A DNA stretch of 6,368 bases from NCBI GenBank assembly GCA_027020325.1, contig JALUVT010000133.1:1-6368 (forward strand), written 5' to 3'. The stretch is from a bacterium (GTDB lineage Bacteria > Patescibacteriota > 4484-211). This document shows positions 5,603 through 6,368 of this stretch, piece by piece; the first letter of the stretch is position 1, and every line of letters begins with the position of its first letter. The notes beneath the pieces are model-generated. The model was not told where the DNA came from. It did not search any database and saw only the letters and a list, made by a program, of their open reading frames with translations. A program made the translations under genes and the position numbers.

Positions 5603-6368
5603 TTATTTAATTAGAGACTCGTAAATTCTCCAATAACGCTCCCCTACCTGCTGCCAATCATATTGTTGCACTTCTCGCCAACTCCACTCACTTAACCGTT
5701 CTCTCCAGCGAGGCCGGCGAACAAGAAACTCCAAAGCTTGAGCTAAAGCTTGGTAATTACGGTTAGGTATCAAAAATTTTCTCCCCAACCCCCGCAAAAC
5801 ATTAATATAGCCGGGGTTATGAAAGGCAACGATGGGTAAACGAGCGGCCATGGCTTCGATCAAAACAATCCCAAAGCATTCTCCGCGTGTGGCGGGGGAA
5901 CAATAAATATCTGCTCCGCGATAGTGTGCGGCCAGAGTATCATCGGGAACAAAACCCAAAAATTTAACTCGTTGTAAATTATTCTTTTTCACAAATGACT
6001 GCGCCCCCTCTTGTTGCGGCCCTCGACCAATAACAGTCAAAGCCACAGGCAAGTCTTTTTTTTCTAGCAAAGAGTACGCTTTTAATAAATAAAACAGGCC
6101 CTTGCGTTCATCTAATCGTCCGACAAACAAAATTTCAATCCAATCTGCGGGCCAAGCACGTTTTTTTTCTCCCCGGGCAAAAAAATTAACATCAACTCCC
6201 GGAGGAATCACTTCATAATTGCCCGGAGCAATTTCTTGGGCCAGCTTTCTTGCGGTTAAGGAAGAGGCAACGCGATAATCGAGTTTATCAATATAATATT
6301 TTAATAAAGGGAAGAATAATTTCAGAACTGTCGGGAATTTATCAGCTTCAACAAAATTGTGAAAAGAA
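5603..6368 (-). CDS. Glycosyltransferase family 4 (GT-B), C-terminal part; N-terminus beyond window
   Basis: The frame is open to the right edge, giving 255 visible codons and ending in TAA. Visible residues 1-52 are the end of the acceptor-side domain (SFHNFVEADKF, then a KLDYRVASSLTARKLAQ stretch), leading into the inter-domain IPPGVDVNFF (about 54-63). The nucleotide-sugar-binding domain follows, with FVGRLDERKG (about 81-90), IGRGP, FLGFVPDD, and the E-x7-E signature ECFGIVLIE (E163 and E171 of the visible part). A GTG at 6211 could be taken as a start, but it is simply the Val before IPPGVD and the homology clearly continues upstream. The sequence most resembles PimA/PimB-like or diacylglycerol glycosyltransferases, which transfer sugar from NDP- or GDP-sugar to lipid or glycan at the inner membrane face. 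Acceptor and donor cannot be told. About 120-140 residues are missing by comparison with usual family length. Confidence 0.92.
   Translation of the reverse strand, partial: SFHNFVEADKFPTVLKLFFPLLKYYIDKLDYRVASSLTARKLAQEIAPGNYEVIPPGVDVNFFARGEKKRAWPADWIEILFVGRLDERKGLFYLLKAYSLLEKKDLPVALTVIGRGPQQEGAQSFVKKNNLQRVKFLGFVPDDTLAAHYRGADIYCSPATRGECFGIVLIEAMAARLPIVAFHNPGYINVLRGLGRKFLIPNRNYQALAQALEFLVRRPRWRERLSEWSWREVQQYDWQQVGERYWRIYESLIK

Noticed and set aside
6209..6211. GTG as start codon of the glycosyltransferase
   Set aside because: The frame continues to the window edge with typical family 4 sequence upstream, so the Val is internal.

Overview
All supported genes in this window lie on the minus strand and are packed closely. 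The sequence is AT-rich, starts of the TTG/ATG type are common, and clear Shine-Dalgarno sites are scarce. The best guess is a small-genome bacterium of the Patescibacteria/candidate phyla radiation type. That rests on the long secreted protein of repeated carboxypeptidase-regulatory-like beta domains, and on L,D-transpeptidase and PAP2 variants that I associate with such genomes. It is an inference, and Chloroflexota or another AT-rich bacterium cannot be excluded. No in-frame TGA occurs in about 2,000 codons, Trp is TGG and Gly is GGN, so the recoded TGA=Gly code of Gracilibacteria/Absconditabacteria is not in use.

Read in the direction of transcription (high to low coordinates), the window starts with a four-gene cluster. 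It holds the C-terminal two thirds of a family 4 glycosyltransferase (5603-6368, cut by the window edge), a YkuK-type RNase H-like protein (5092-5595), a membrane-anchored L,D-transpeptidase with a coiled-coil stalk (4066 to about 5067), and an integral-membrane PAP2-like phosphatase (3422-4066). The gaps are 7 nt, 24-48 nt and a 1-nt stop/start overlap, so this is very likely one operon. Three of its four products act on the cell envelope: lipid or glycan glycosylation, peptidoglycan cross-linking, and lipid-phosphate hydrolysis. The nuclease-like YkuK protein is the odd member.

Next comes a small hypothetical gene of 70 codons (3140-3352). It has its own extended -10 promoter placed so that the transcript would begin at or next to the ATG. 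After a 105-bp gap carrying a TTGACA promoter comes a very long secreted protein (1-3034, at least 1011 residues, running off the left edge). This has a signal peptide, an N-terminal beta-rich domain with the only two cysteines seen, eight degenerate domains of 87-100 residues, and the start of a different C-terminal beta domain.

Together the window reads as an envelope and cell-surface locus. No RNA genes, CRISPR arrays, insertion sequences or DNA-level tandem repeats were seen, and no stretch over 300 bases lacks a gene.
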